A program made the position numbers and the translations under genes. 64,000 bases of DNA from Pleodorina starrii (taxonomy: Eukaryota; Chlorophyta; Chlorophyceae; Chlamydomonadales; Volvocaceae), in the NCBI GenBank assembly GCA_030267565.1, contig BRXU01000050.1:372001-436000 (forward strand). The letters are read 5' to 3'. Positions within the stretch are counted from its first letter, which is position 1. Every line of letters begins with the position of its first letter. Positions 18,201 to 28,379 of the stretch are shown here, one piece after another. The notes beneath the pieces were generated by a model, which was not told the DNA's origin, did not search any database, and worked only from the letters and a program-made list of their open reading frames with translations.

Positions 18201-21200
18201 GCGACGGTCACTGTGCCGCCGCCGGCCGGCGGCGGCGACGGGTGGGGGGACGCTGGTGGGGAGAGAGGCCGCGGTCATCCGCGACAACCCCACCGCAACC
18301 GCAACCGCAACCCCATCTCGCCCATCTCCGCCCGCCTCCCCACCCCCCCCCTACATCTCCGCAGCCTCACCTCCGCAATACTCCACGACGGGTCGGTAGC
18401 CGCGCGCCCGGGACTGTGCCGTACAGAAAGGTACGGCATGGCGTGGCGTCACGCGGCGGCGGTACATACGACGGGGGGCCGGCGGCAGGAGGGCCGGCGG
18501 AAGGGCGACATGCGGTGGGGCAGAGTGTGCAGTGAAGGGGCCTTGCTACCGTAACCTTGCAGCAGCAAAGGGCCGCCGGCGAGCGAGCGGCAACTTGATG
18601 CCTGGGTGGGTGCCAACTACCTAGGCGGGTCCTCCTAGGGTGCGGCCATCTGACGGCCGTGTGGCAGCCACCCTCCCACCCACCCACACATCCGGTGGCT
18701 CAGCTACGTGTTTACGCAGCACGTGCCCAGGGTGGCCCTATCCGGTCCTCCGCCCCGCCCTCGATAACACCAACAACACCAACAACACCCACCCCCGCCA
18801 CCCGCCCCCCGTCCCTCGCCCTCTCTCCCCCCTCCCCCCGGGGTACCATCCACCCACCCACCCACCATGAGCCAGGCGTAGTCCTCCGCCGCCGAGGCCT
18901 CCCCCGTGCTGCCGAATACCCGCACACAGGACAGGTCCGCGGCCTCCGAAGCCGCCCCTGACACCGACCCGTGGGTCACTGCTGCTGCTGCCGCTGCTGC
19001 TGTTGCTGTTGCCGCTGTTGCGCCGTGTCCCCCCTGCCTCCAGGCCCTCACGATGGACGGCACCAGTCCCAACACGTCCACTCGGGCCGCCTCAACGAAA
19101 TGAAGAAAGTCGGGGCCCAGAGGGGCGCCCTGGGGGGAGGGGGGGGGAACAGGGAGAGGGGGGGAGCGGGGGGGAGAGGGGAGGGGGAAGTGAGATGCAC
19201 CGTTGTGCGTTGTAGATACGTTGTGCAGCCGCGCGGGGGAGGGGGGTTCCCCCATCCATCCATACATACGTCCAAACATCCATACACACATCGCTTGGGG
19301 GGGCCATCCATCGCTTATTGCTCTTCTTCGAGTTGCTACCCAACCCCAACAACCCCACTCCCACCCCCTCCCCTCCCTCCCTCACTCACTCCGTACATCG
19401 CCACCGTGGCTCCGTTGATCATCGCCGCATACAGCAGCCAGGGCCCCATCATCCAGCCCAGACTGGTGGGCCAGGCCACCACACTGCCGGGCCTTATGTC
19501 CAGATGCGCCCAGCCGTCTAGGGCGCAGCGGAGGGGGGTCAGGTGGGTCCAGGGAATGGCCTTGGGCTCGCCCTGGGGGGGGGGAGGGAGAGGGGAGGGT
19601 GGGGGGAGGGGGTTATCCACGGGGGTATAGGCCGGGGCCGTGAACGGGAACGTGTCAGAAGAATCCGGCTTGGGGGGAAAGGGGGGAGTGCGATGCGTCG
19701 ATGCTGCGGCTGGCTGGTGCTGCAGCAGCCTAACAGCCTTACCTGCCTCCCCACCAGATACCCATCAAGTCCAGGGGCAGAGTGCGCGGGTAGGTAGAGG
19801 AGGGAGGAGGGAGGGGAGGGGAGGGGTAGAGGGGGAAGCGGGAACCGGGGAAGCGGGGAAAGGGCAGAGAGTGCCATTGAGTGCGCTCCCTCCCTCCCTC
19901 CCTCCCTCCCTCCCTCCCTCCCTCCCTCCCTCCCTCCCTCCCTCCCTCCCTCCCTCCCTCCCTCCCTCCCTCCCTCCCTCCCTCCCTCCCTCCCTCCCTC
20001 CCTCCCTCCCTCCCTCCCTCCCTCCAATGCCCCTCCACACAGCTCTCCAGCCGGTGCCGCTACCGCTCACATGAGCTCACCGTGGTTCCGGAGGAGAACA
20101 GCACGTTGGTGACGTCGTACGCGTCCGCCACGTGCGGCAACTCCAAACACGACCCGCGCCGCGGCCGCTGCTGCTGCTGCTGCTGCTGCTCAGGATCATC
20201 GTGACAAGAATACGAGGAGCCGCTGCCGCTGTCGCAGCCGCTGTCGGCGAGGAAGTCAGCCCAGCGCAAATCTCCGGAGCGCAGCCCGGGCGGCGACGAG
20301 GCGTAAGCTGCGGTGCGGTGCGGGAAGGGGGACGGCGGCACGGCCACGAATGAGCAGCGGGAGGGGCTAGATCGCTAGGGAGACGGCGGCACCACCAGGG
20401 TTGGAGAGGGGGCTGGAGAGAGAGGGGGGACTGCTGCCAGGATGCCAGGAGGTCAGCTCAGCGCAACGCCGCCGGTGCGGCTGCTGCTGTGGCCACAGTT
20501 TGCGGCCGTGGGGGGGCCTTAGGGTCCCCGTCACCCCCCCCCACCACCACCACCACCACCACACACACACACACGCCCGTCTTCCTCGCCCCTCCAGGCC
20601 AGGCGGTGTCGTACCTCCGTCCTCAGCCGCCGGCAGCACCACCGCCCGCGCCCTCGTCCCCGACTTGACGACCTTGTCGTACAACGGCAGCGCCTTGCCG
20701 CCCCGCAGCACCACATCCTGTCGAGGGGTGTCCAGGAAGCGATCGCCCGTAAAGGTGGGCACCCACCAAAACCCTGTTGCTGTCAGGCGCTCACGACCTA
20801 TCCGTGGGTCGCTCGAACTGTCTATATGCGCCCCCCGTCGTCCTCTCTCGAACGCGTCCCGCCGCCACCCACCACACATACACACAGATACACACACAGG
20901 ACGTCAGGTAGCCTAATCAACCGTCTGCTCTGCAGCAATGCCCCACCCCCCTTTCGCGTCGGGGCCTGACCGAAAGTGCAGTTTCTGATACCGTAACAGA
21001 TACTCGTCCCTAACCCCTATCATCGCATATATGTATACGGCATCCTGATACGACATGACGCCGGTGCGGCCGTACCTGCGTGAACAGCCCCACCGCCCCC
21101 GCGATGTCTAGGCGGGTGCGCAGCTCCTCCGCCGAGAACGAGTCCGCCACCGACACCACCACGCAGCCAGCCACCACCGTAGCCAGGTACAGCGCCACCG

Positions 21201-23843
21201 CATCGGGGCTCAGCGGCAGATACACAGCCAGCGCGTCGCCTGCGGACAAAGCCAGCCAGTCAGCACACTACGTGTGTGTATGCGCCCCATCATGCCACCC
21301 GAGTAGGTACCGACGTACACCCACCGATCCTGAACCGCGACCTGATGCAGGCCGCCAGCTGCCACACCCGCGCCCGCAGCTCCTGCCGACCCACGGGTCG
21401 CAGCGACCGCGGAGAGCCGTCCGGCGCCCACAGCAGCGCCGGCGCGCCCGGCGGCGCTCGCGGACTGTCCAGCGCACACGCCGCCACGTTGAGGCGCGCG
21501 CCGGGCAGCCAGCGGCAGCGGTCCGGGTCGGAGGGGTGCCGCTGCAGCGCCCTGGGGCCGACGCAGGTTGGCGGCAGGGTTGGTGCGCGGGCAGTGTTGG
21601 TGAAAAAGGGTCTCCGACGAAGGGGCTCAATCGCTCCGACGAAGGGGCTCAATCGCTCAAACCGCATGGACCGTATGGTCCGTAAGGTCCGCAGGTCGGC
21701 GGCGTTTGTTTGTTTGTTTGTGGTGGTTGGTCAGTGCACGGACGGGCGGGCGGGCGGGCGTTCAGTCTGTCCGGTCCGGTGTTGCGGTGTGTTGCGGTGC
21801 GTGGTGGAGCCGGGTCAGGGCGCGGCCGCGGACGCGGCTGCGGTGGCGACGCGGGCACAAGCGCGGCACGGTCGTGACGCGCGGCGCATCGAGTGGGGGG
21901 TGTGAAAGGCGTGATGCCAGCGCCGCTTGGGTGTGTTTAGGTGCGGGTGGTACAGCAGAGGAGACGCAATCGACGCCATCAACGCAATCGCAACCGCCAG
22001 CGGGGCGGGGCCGTGCTGCGCCTTGCAACGCACGGCGCAACGACGACACCCGGGGCCGCGCCGCGCCGCGCCGCGCCGCGACGTTCGCGCCGCCGCCGCT
22101 GCCGACTGCCGCCGTTACCTCTCCGGCGGCACCTCGAACCGGATGCCCAGCTCCCGCAGCGCGGCGGGCCAGAAGCCCTCCGGGTCCTCCCACGATGCCG
22201 CTTGCAGCAGGCGCCACTGCAGCAGCAGCAGCCGCTGCCCCGGCTGCCCCGGCTGCCGCCACCCCTGGAGCTGGAGCTGTTGCTGCTGCTGGAGCTGTTG
22301 CAGCAGCAGCTCGCGGTCCGGACCGGGGCCGGCCGACGCGGCCCAGCGCGCGACCGCCGCCCGCCACCAGGCCTCACCCTGCGGCCGGGAGCAGCGGCAC
22401 CAGCGGCGAACGGCACACGGCAGCGGGCATACGACATCATCGACCCGCGGGTCGGTGAGGGAATGAATGGACACGACACGATGGTGGGTCCCACACGAGT
22501 GACAGCGGCGCACCCGCAAGCCCCGCCGCCGTTCCACGATAAGTGGTGGTGGCGGCGCAAGGGGCCCTGACCTGCCTTTGCCCCCTTAAGGCGCGCCTCC
22601 GCCCGCTGGGGGGCGCGCCCGTGGGCCCCGCCGGGACCGGGACCGCGCGCCAACCCTTCCTCTCCAAGAGGTGCCGACTGCGCAGCCGCTGACTCCACTG
22701 CGCAATGTGCGCTGCGCTGCGGCAAGGTGAACAGCTGTACAGCGACACAGTGCAGTGCGGTGCAGTGCGGTGCGATGTGGTGCGGTGCGGTGCAGACGGC
22801 AGCGCAGTTCAGCGCAGTTTGGTGCAGCAAGCCCCGCGCTCCCGCTTCAGGCAGCCACGGCACCGGCACAGGCACCAGCACCGGCACGGGCACGGGCGCC
22901 ACCTCACCACCCGGCACGGGGACACCGGGACAGGGGACTCCACCTCACCACCTGCCTGGACGGAGCTCAGGAATCGCGCCACATTGGTGCGGCCCGACTC
23001 GACCGGGTCGGGCAGCCACAGCGGCGGCCGGCCCAGCGCCGCCGCGGGCCAGCCGTCGTACACGGCTGCCGCGAGCCGTACATGTACAGCAAAATCGTGG
23101 CTGGGCAGCAGGATCCGGGCGGTGATGTGGCGCCAGATCTGCACACGGCAGTGGGAGTGGGACGCCGTGTACGGCAGGCAGGGACCCGGGAAACAGGGAT
23201 TCGGGGGGGCGGGCGGGTGGATGTACATGAGGCACATTGCGGCGGTGAGCAGTTGCTGTGAGGTTCGCTCGGGTTGTATAATTAGCGAACAGGGTACATT
23301 AGGTACCGAACAGGCATCGGTCAGCGAAGTACCGGTCCCCCATGCGGGAGGATGCTGCTGGGTGCGGCCTCATGCACGAGAGAGCACGACCCAGCTGCTC
23401 TACCGCGACCAGGCCCAGTAACCTCGCGCGGGCGAGGCCGGGCGTTCCGCGTCCACTGGGATGATGCACCAGAGCACCAGACCACAACAGCAGGCTGGAG
23501 ACACGGCAGGGTCGACTCCCCCTTCATGGAGGGCCCTCACCATTTTCGCGGTCGTTCAGACTTTTCCCACCGACGCACCGAGGCCAAACACCCTTGGCGT
23601 GTGGCGGGGCTCGCGGCCCGCGCAATCGCAAGCGAATAATAAACGAATTCCTAACTATTGCTAGTTAGAGTTAATTCGTTATGGCGCCCTCGGTGTGCGA
23701 GAACATACCTCCGGTGCATCTGCAGCGCACTCTCCCGAGAGCCCTCGCAGCAGGACCTCGACCTCGCCCAGCTGCTGTCTGCTGCAGACACCGCTGCAAG
23801 CAAGCGCTTCGAGAACTGACTGATGGTACTTGGACGCGCTCAT
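15226..23843 (-). CDS. AAE18: Peroxisomal acyl-activating enzyme (AMP-binding, plant AAE18-like), 15 exons, ~929 aa
   Basis: ATP-dependent acyl-CoA synthetase/ligase of the AMP-forming superfamily; plant AAE17/18 act on carboxylic acids in peroxisomes. Exons read right to left: 23843-23709, 23138-22944, 22378-22119, 21551-21325, 21239-21076, 20717-20615, 20307-20081, 19572-19390, 19129-18866, 18413-18371, 17789-~17557, 16859-16779, 16428-16267, 16030-15704, 15411-15226. All phases agree; the ends of exons 2 and 11 are the least certain. Diagnostic motifs: [36 protein letters not shown], the P-loop [15 protein letters not shown] (split by intron 7), [34 protein letters not shown], and NPLFKV...[16 protein letters not shown] with the catalytic Lys. 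The C-terminus is SRL, a type 1 peroxisomal targeting signal. The protein exceeds plant homologues (~725 aa) through Gln/Gly/Ala inserts in exons 3, 7, 9, 11, 14 and 15. Confidence 0.92.
15265..15297 (-). repeat. (CAG)11 coding tract in the last AAE exon
   Basis: Eleven CTG units on the plus strand encode eleven glutamines on the minus strand, between the conserved RRLLRDA segment and the SRL terminus. A shorter CTG tract in exon 7 (about 20,168-20,191) encodes another Gln run. Confidence 0.9.
17289..17334. repeat. (GACA/AACA)n tandem tract in an AAE intron
   Basis: Repeats of acagacagacaaaca within intron 11 of the acyl-activating enzyme gene. A TG/CG alternating tract follows at about 17,365-17,398. 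Confidence 0.8.
19886..20025. repeat. (TCCC)n microsatellite, about 35 copies, in AAE intron 7
   Basis: About 140 bases of essentially uninterrupted CTCC repeat. It is strictly polypyrimidine on the plus strand and polypurine on the minus strand. It lies between exon 7 (ends 20,081) and exon 8 (starts 19,572). The gene is transcribed from the other strand, so the pre-mRNA carries a long GGGA tract there. Confidence 0.95.
21603..21657. repeat. Two tandem copies of a ~25-bp unit in AAE intron 3
   Basis: ctccgacgaaggggctcaatcg occurs twice in tandem, followed by a 10-bp-period series (accgtatggtccgtaaggtccg). Both lie between exon 3 and exon 4 of the acyl-activating enzyme gene. Confidence 0.8.
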
Positions 23844-24697
23844 CGTTGCTGTTGGGAAGCTTGACGGACGATGACGGAGGCTTCCAAGTCAGCACATGTA
23901 CTTTTGATGGACGACAAAGTAAAATATATAGTGTGATAGCTGCGGACAATTTACTGCGCAACAATCAAAGAGCTTGGACTGTAACTTGTACTTGAGTTGT
24001 CAACCACCTCGGCCATTTTGTGACCATTTGCGTCATACTGTTTGCTGGCCTGTAGAATTAAACAGAAATATTCACTAGCTTGTAAGCTGAACATATTTAT
24101 CGGAAAGGCAACCGCTGCCATTGTGTGCGGAAGTTCCCATTAGGGTTTGGCAAGGTACGCTGCGCCAAGACCCTGCGGAAAGTACCTAACATTTACTTGG
24201 TGGCCGTTGCATACACTATATCATACGTTCGTTCGGGACGAGCGGAGGTGGCCCTGCACCCAAGGAAGAAGGAACTCGCAAAACCCCAGCCCACAGGCCA
24301 CAGCCCCACTCACTCTGGTGGGAAGGGGCAAAGGCGGCCTAAATCTGGGGCTCCCAAATTCACAGCATCCAGCATCCAAACAAACGCACCATGGGCGCGG
24401 GTAGCGAACAGTGCAAACGGGAAACGGCTCGATCGCAACTGTTGAACCGAAAGGCGGTTGACGGCTGAATTGTACGAGCAACAGTCAACGATCGAGGGTC
24501 ATTATCTATGCACAGTTACACCTCCAGGACGATATCGGTAAAGTCACTCTTATACTGCAACTGTAGCTATCTGACGCGTAGTTACTGTGCAAGTCATAGC
24601 GTCGACTTTAACTTTGGAATCCGTGTCTGAAAAACCAAGCTGTTCCGCCCATTCAGGATTGTAAACTTACACTTTCGTTAAGCAGCAGCACAAAGAT
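23844..24697. promoter_or_regulatory. Shared divergent promoter region of the AAE and NOP16 genes
   Basis: The 854 bp separate two start codons pointing away from each other. A TATA-like run (TATATATTTTA on the minus strand, about 23,921-23,931) lies about 80 bp upstream of the AAE start. No clear TATA box was seen near the NOP16 start, as expected for a ribosome-biogenesis gene. The open frame at 24,125-24,445 has no domain and is probably spurious. Confidence 0.45.
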
Positions 24698-26693
24698 ATG
24701 GGTGGCTCTCGACGAAGGCTTAAAAAGAACGCGCCGAAGGTTCGGAATGGGTTAGTGAAACGTAAGAAGGATGAGAAGACCAAGCTTCCATTGGAAATAG
24801 CTTTCGACGACCCAGCTCTTGTTAAGAGGCTCAAGAAAAAGTGAGTTTCCAGCCGCCGTCGTTGCGGCTTCGGAGGCTTGGCTGACTCTGCGCTAGCGCT
24901 TGGCGAACCCCCGCACCCCCTAAAATGAAAGATTAATGGATTGCTCAATTTAATTCATGACATTTGTTCTCCGCTGGCTCTCTTGTGTCAAACACGCCGT
25001 GACAAACCACTCCACTGCGGTTGTCGCTCCCCGATAACCCGAACGCACATTTTGCCGCGCTGCCTCTGTCTGCGAACGCTTGCGCTGTTGAACCTGCTAT
25101 TTTCACACACCCTCGATTGTGCGCCGCGCCTCAGGCCCGAGTGGGACGAGAAGGACACCTTGGGCGAGAACTACAGTCGCAACCAGTTGGTGGCCGACCC
25201 CAACATCCTCCTGGGCCGCAAGGAGAAGAAGACCCCGCTGGTGCCGCCCGAGGTCCGGAAGGAGGCTGGCGAGGAGACGTTCTCTGATGACGACGGTGGG
25301 AGCGACATGCGGGGGAGGAGGGGACCGGGGGATAGGGAAGGGGTGCGGGTGCGTGGAATTACAGTGCCGGAGACAAGACATGAATGCAGGGCGCGGTGGC
25401 CGCCATGGGAAGGGGGGCTTTGGGACTGCGGCTGACTGTTGATGCGGCCGCTACTGCGGCTTTGGGTGCTCTTACCGTGAGTGCTCTTACCGTGAGTGCT
25501 TTGAGTGCTCTTACCGTGAGTGCCCTTACCGTGAGTGTCCGTCTAACAGAGGGCGGGCCCCCCTCTCGCCGCGGCCGCCGCCGCCGCTCCACCTCTCCCC
25601 TGATCCTCCCTCCCTTTTCCCTCTCTCTTTTAGAGCAACGCGCGGCGCTCAACATGCCGCGCAAGAGCGGCAAGGCGCCGCCTCCCCGGCTGACGTCCAC
25701 GCAGCGAAAGGTGGTGGGCGCGCTGCTTGAGAAGCACGGGGACGACGTGCACGTGAGTACGACAATCGCGGAAGACCGCCTGCGGGTAGCGGCGGGTAGC
25801 AGCGCTGGGGTGTCTCTTTGGGGCGGGGGGTAAAAAAAGATACCGCAGCGGAGACGGAGACGGCGTTAGCGAACGGACCCGAACTCAGCTGCGACCCGTC
25901 CCGCTGGTGTCTGGTGTCCCGTCCCCACCTCTCCGCCAGTACGGCACTTCGGTTGCACTGGCACATATAGTTACCCCATCGCAAAGCCCCTCACTACCTC
26001 ACACCCAGCCCAACCCTTGGCCCCCGGACGGTGTTCTTCCCTATCCCCGCTGTCCCAACCGCAACCATCAACCACCAACTACCAACCACCAACCGACCAG
26101 GCCATGATGCTGGACACCAAGCTCAACAAGATGCAGCACAGCGAGGGGGAGCTCCGGAAGCTCATTGAGGCGTACCGCTTCTGGGGACCCACATGCAGCG
26201 CCGCCCAGAAACACGACTTTTGGACGGATAAGAAGCCGCCAAAGAAGCTGCTCAACTGCAGGTGCGTGTGCCTGTTGTCTGTGTGTCTCTGTGTGTTAAT
26301 TAGACAGGGTGCGCTTTCCGTTGAACAGCGTTGTGGCGAATAGGACACGTGTTGTGCAGATGCGGAAATGCTGGGCACCTTTCTTGACAGGGTGGGGGTT
26401 GGCGTGTGGCGGCTGGGTGTGTGTGTAGGTGTATGTGTTGGCGGGCGTGCATGGGGAGGGCGCCGAGACGCGGCTGATTGGGAGGAGCTGCAAAAGGCTG
26501 ATTGGGTTGTCAATCCCAGACGAGTGGGCGGTTGGCGCGTGCTCAACGAGATATGCGCGACCCACCAGGCCACCACCCTTCACAGCCCCACCTACCCACC
26601 CGGCGGTGCGCCGCGTTCCCCTCTGCCCTCCTCCCCTCACTCTTGCAAATTCACTCTTCAAACCCCTCCCTCCCCCGCAGGATACTCGTTTGA
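24698..26693 (+). CDS. NOP16: Ribosome biogenesis protein NOP16, five exons, 198 aa
   Basis: Nucleolar factor of 60S subunit assembly; the family binds pre-60S particles. Exons are 24698-24840, 25135-25295, 25634-25752, 26101-26261 and 26681-26693, with consistent phases (2, 1, 0, 2). The donors are GTGAGT, GTGGGA, GTGAGT and GTGCGT. The start MGGSRRRLKKNAPKVRNG is the basic N-terminus typical of plant NOP16. PEWDEKDTLGENY matches the conserved EWD(D/E)K...NY segment. A short acidic run (EETFSDDD) precedes a basic, proline-containing patch (PRKSGKAPPPRLTSTQRKVV). The C-terminal signature is LLEKHGDDVHAMMLDTKLN followed by KMQHSEGELRKLIEAY. The last exon adds only ILV and the stop. The length is normal for the family. 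The tiny final exon is supported by a pyrimidine-rich acceptor. Confidence 0.92.
25466..25541. repeat. 17-bp minisatellite in NOP16 intron 2 carrying donor-like motifs
   Basis: About four copies of gtgctcttaccgtgagt with one partial unit. Every unit includes CCGTGAGTG, which matches the algal splice donor consensus. The true donor of intron 2 is a weaker GTGGGA at 25,296. Confidence 0.85.
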
Positions 26694-28320
26694 GGAGCTA
26701 CAGCGCTACGGCGATGTCATCCGGCGCAGAGGGAGGCGGTAGGTGATGAATGGATCGCGCCGAACCGAGTCGTGACGCGGAACGCGGAACTGGCGGGCCG
26801 CGCTTCTGGGGCTGACGTGGAGGCGCGAGCTGCCTGGCGTCAGTCACCGCATAGCAGCAGCAGCAGCCTGGCAGCAGCAGCAGCGGGAGCGTGAGAGGCA
26901 GCAGCTGGAGCAGCAGTAGCAGTGGGCTGGCAGCCTGGCGGCCTGGCAGCCGCCTGGGATCGAACCGGGCAGGAGGCTGTGGTGGTGGTGTCGCCCGCTG
27001 CTGGCTGGCTGCCTAGCCGGGAGCTGTCTGGCGCCTCTGATGCGCTGGATGCGCAAGGCGCTGGGGCAGGGGCCCGACTGGCGGGCAGCGGGGGAGGGCC
27101 GCCGCCGCTGGTTGGCCCTACCCTGCTGCCCGCCAGCGCTTTGGCGGCCAGGGCCGAGCCGAGCCGCAATCTACACGCAACCATGCGCCGCAATCTGCAA
27201 GCAACATCCAGTCAGCCGGTCATCCGGTCAGCAGCGGGCGGGGCGGGGAGGCATCAGCTTGGGTCCAGGAGGTTGTGGGTGTCCACGCGCCGCAGCCGCT
27301 GCGAATGCCGCGTGGCGGGAGCACCGGTGCGGCCGTCCCTGCGGGCAGCAGGCAAGCGGTTGACAACGAGGGCGCAGAGTGGGCCAGGCAGGCTGGGGCC
27401 GGGTGGGTGGGCGGGCGGGCTGGACGTCCTGGTTGGCATCCGCGCGTTGTGGGAAGTTGCAACGCGCCGCCGCTCTGCCGCTGCGTGGCACGGACGCAAC
27501 AACCCTTGACCGCTGTTGCCCGTGTCTCGCTGCTATGTTGTATGTAGTTTACACCCATACAATCAGACAAGATTCGCTCCAAACGTGGTCGTACCGCGCG
27601 TATGCGTATGCGTATGGTGAATTTCCCCCATCCTCCCTCCCGGCGTCGGCCCACTCCGCCCCCTCAAAAGGCTTTCTCCCCCTCCGGACGTTTGCGCCGT
27701 GCGTGTTTTGTCTTGCGTGTTGCATTTGGAGAACTGCATCTGTTTTGCTGTGTGTTTTGCATCATCATCATTGTTGTAATTAGGAACAAGCCGCGCACCT
27801 CGCACCTCGTTTGGGGTGGTTTTGGGGGGCTTGGGGTTTTTAATAATGCCCCGCCACCGAGCCTGTTCCAATGGATCCGTGTCTTATGGAGGTCGAGGGA
27901 TTCGGCCGGTTATGAGGGCCAGCAGGGCATGAGGAAAAGGGCGGACTGGGGGGCGATGTGCGAAAGCAAGTCGGGCGCAGGACAGTGTTCGTCCTTACCC
28001 CCTTAATGACAGCGCCGGGGAGGTACACCGCCGGTCCGGTGCCCCCCTGCGCACCCGGGTGCGCAGCTGTGAAAACATCTGGCGAAGGAGGACGCGGAGG
28101 AGTTGTTTACGGTGTGTGGCACCCCCCCTGGATGTAAGCACGACCGTCATGAGCCGCCATTGAGCGTCATGAGCCGCCGTTGAGCGGTTGCGTCTTCACC
28201 TCTTCATGCTTCCCTTGGTGCACTTCCCTGCAGTTTGTTGGGTGGTGTGCGGCTAACAGGAGGTGCCCCCTGGTCGACTCCTCCCCCTCCCTGGGTGGCC
28301 TTCATCATCCCCCTGCTGTG
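26694..28320. other. NOP16 3' flank, no separate gene recognised
   Basis: GC-rich DNA with CAG-rich patches (26,853-26,910). Long frames such as 26,922-27,509 coexist with frames on the other strand and lack domains or splice structure. The first clear TGTAA signal after the stop is at 27,775. A short tandem repeat (tgagcgtcatgagccgcc, two copies) lies near 28,149-28,185. Confidence 0.4.
27775..27779 (+). terminator. Candidate polyadenylation signal TGTAA for NOP16
   Basis: First clear TGTAA on the plus strand after the NOP16 stop codon, giving a ~1.1-kb 3' UTR. That length is common in green algae but unproven here. Confidence 0.35.
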
Positions 28321-28326
28321 GGTACG

Positions 28327-28377
28327 AAACCCTAGAAACCCTAAAACCCTAAACCTAAAACCCTAAACCTAAAACCC
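28327..28377. repeat. Interstitial telomere-like repeat (CCCTAAA/CCCTAAAA variants)
   Basis: About six to seven units of AAACCCTA with spacing variants (aaaccctag, aaaccctaaaa, aaacctaaaa). The motif is the plant and Volvox type TTTAGGG with some TTTTAGGG-like units. It lies in a gene-bearing interior and is only ~50 bp long, so it is not a chromosome end here. Confidence 0.85.
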
Positions 28378-28379
28378 GC

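Noticed and set aside
19739..20070. Genes or a CRISPR-like array over the TCCC tract
   Set aside because: The frames are translations of a tetranucleotide repeat without spacers; the tract lies in an AAE intron.
26922..27509. 195-codon ORF downstream of NOP16
   Set aside because: Composition follows local GC bias, frames on the opposite strand are equally open, and it probably lies in the NOP16 3' UTR.
28327..28377. A true telomere or assembly end
   Set aside because: Unique sequence and genes continue on both sides and the tract is only about 50 bp.
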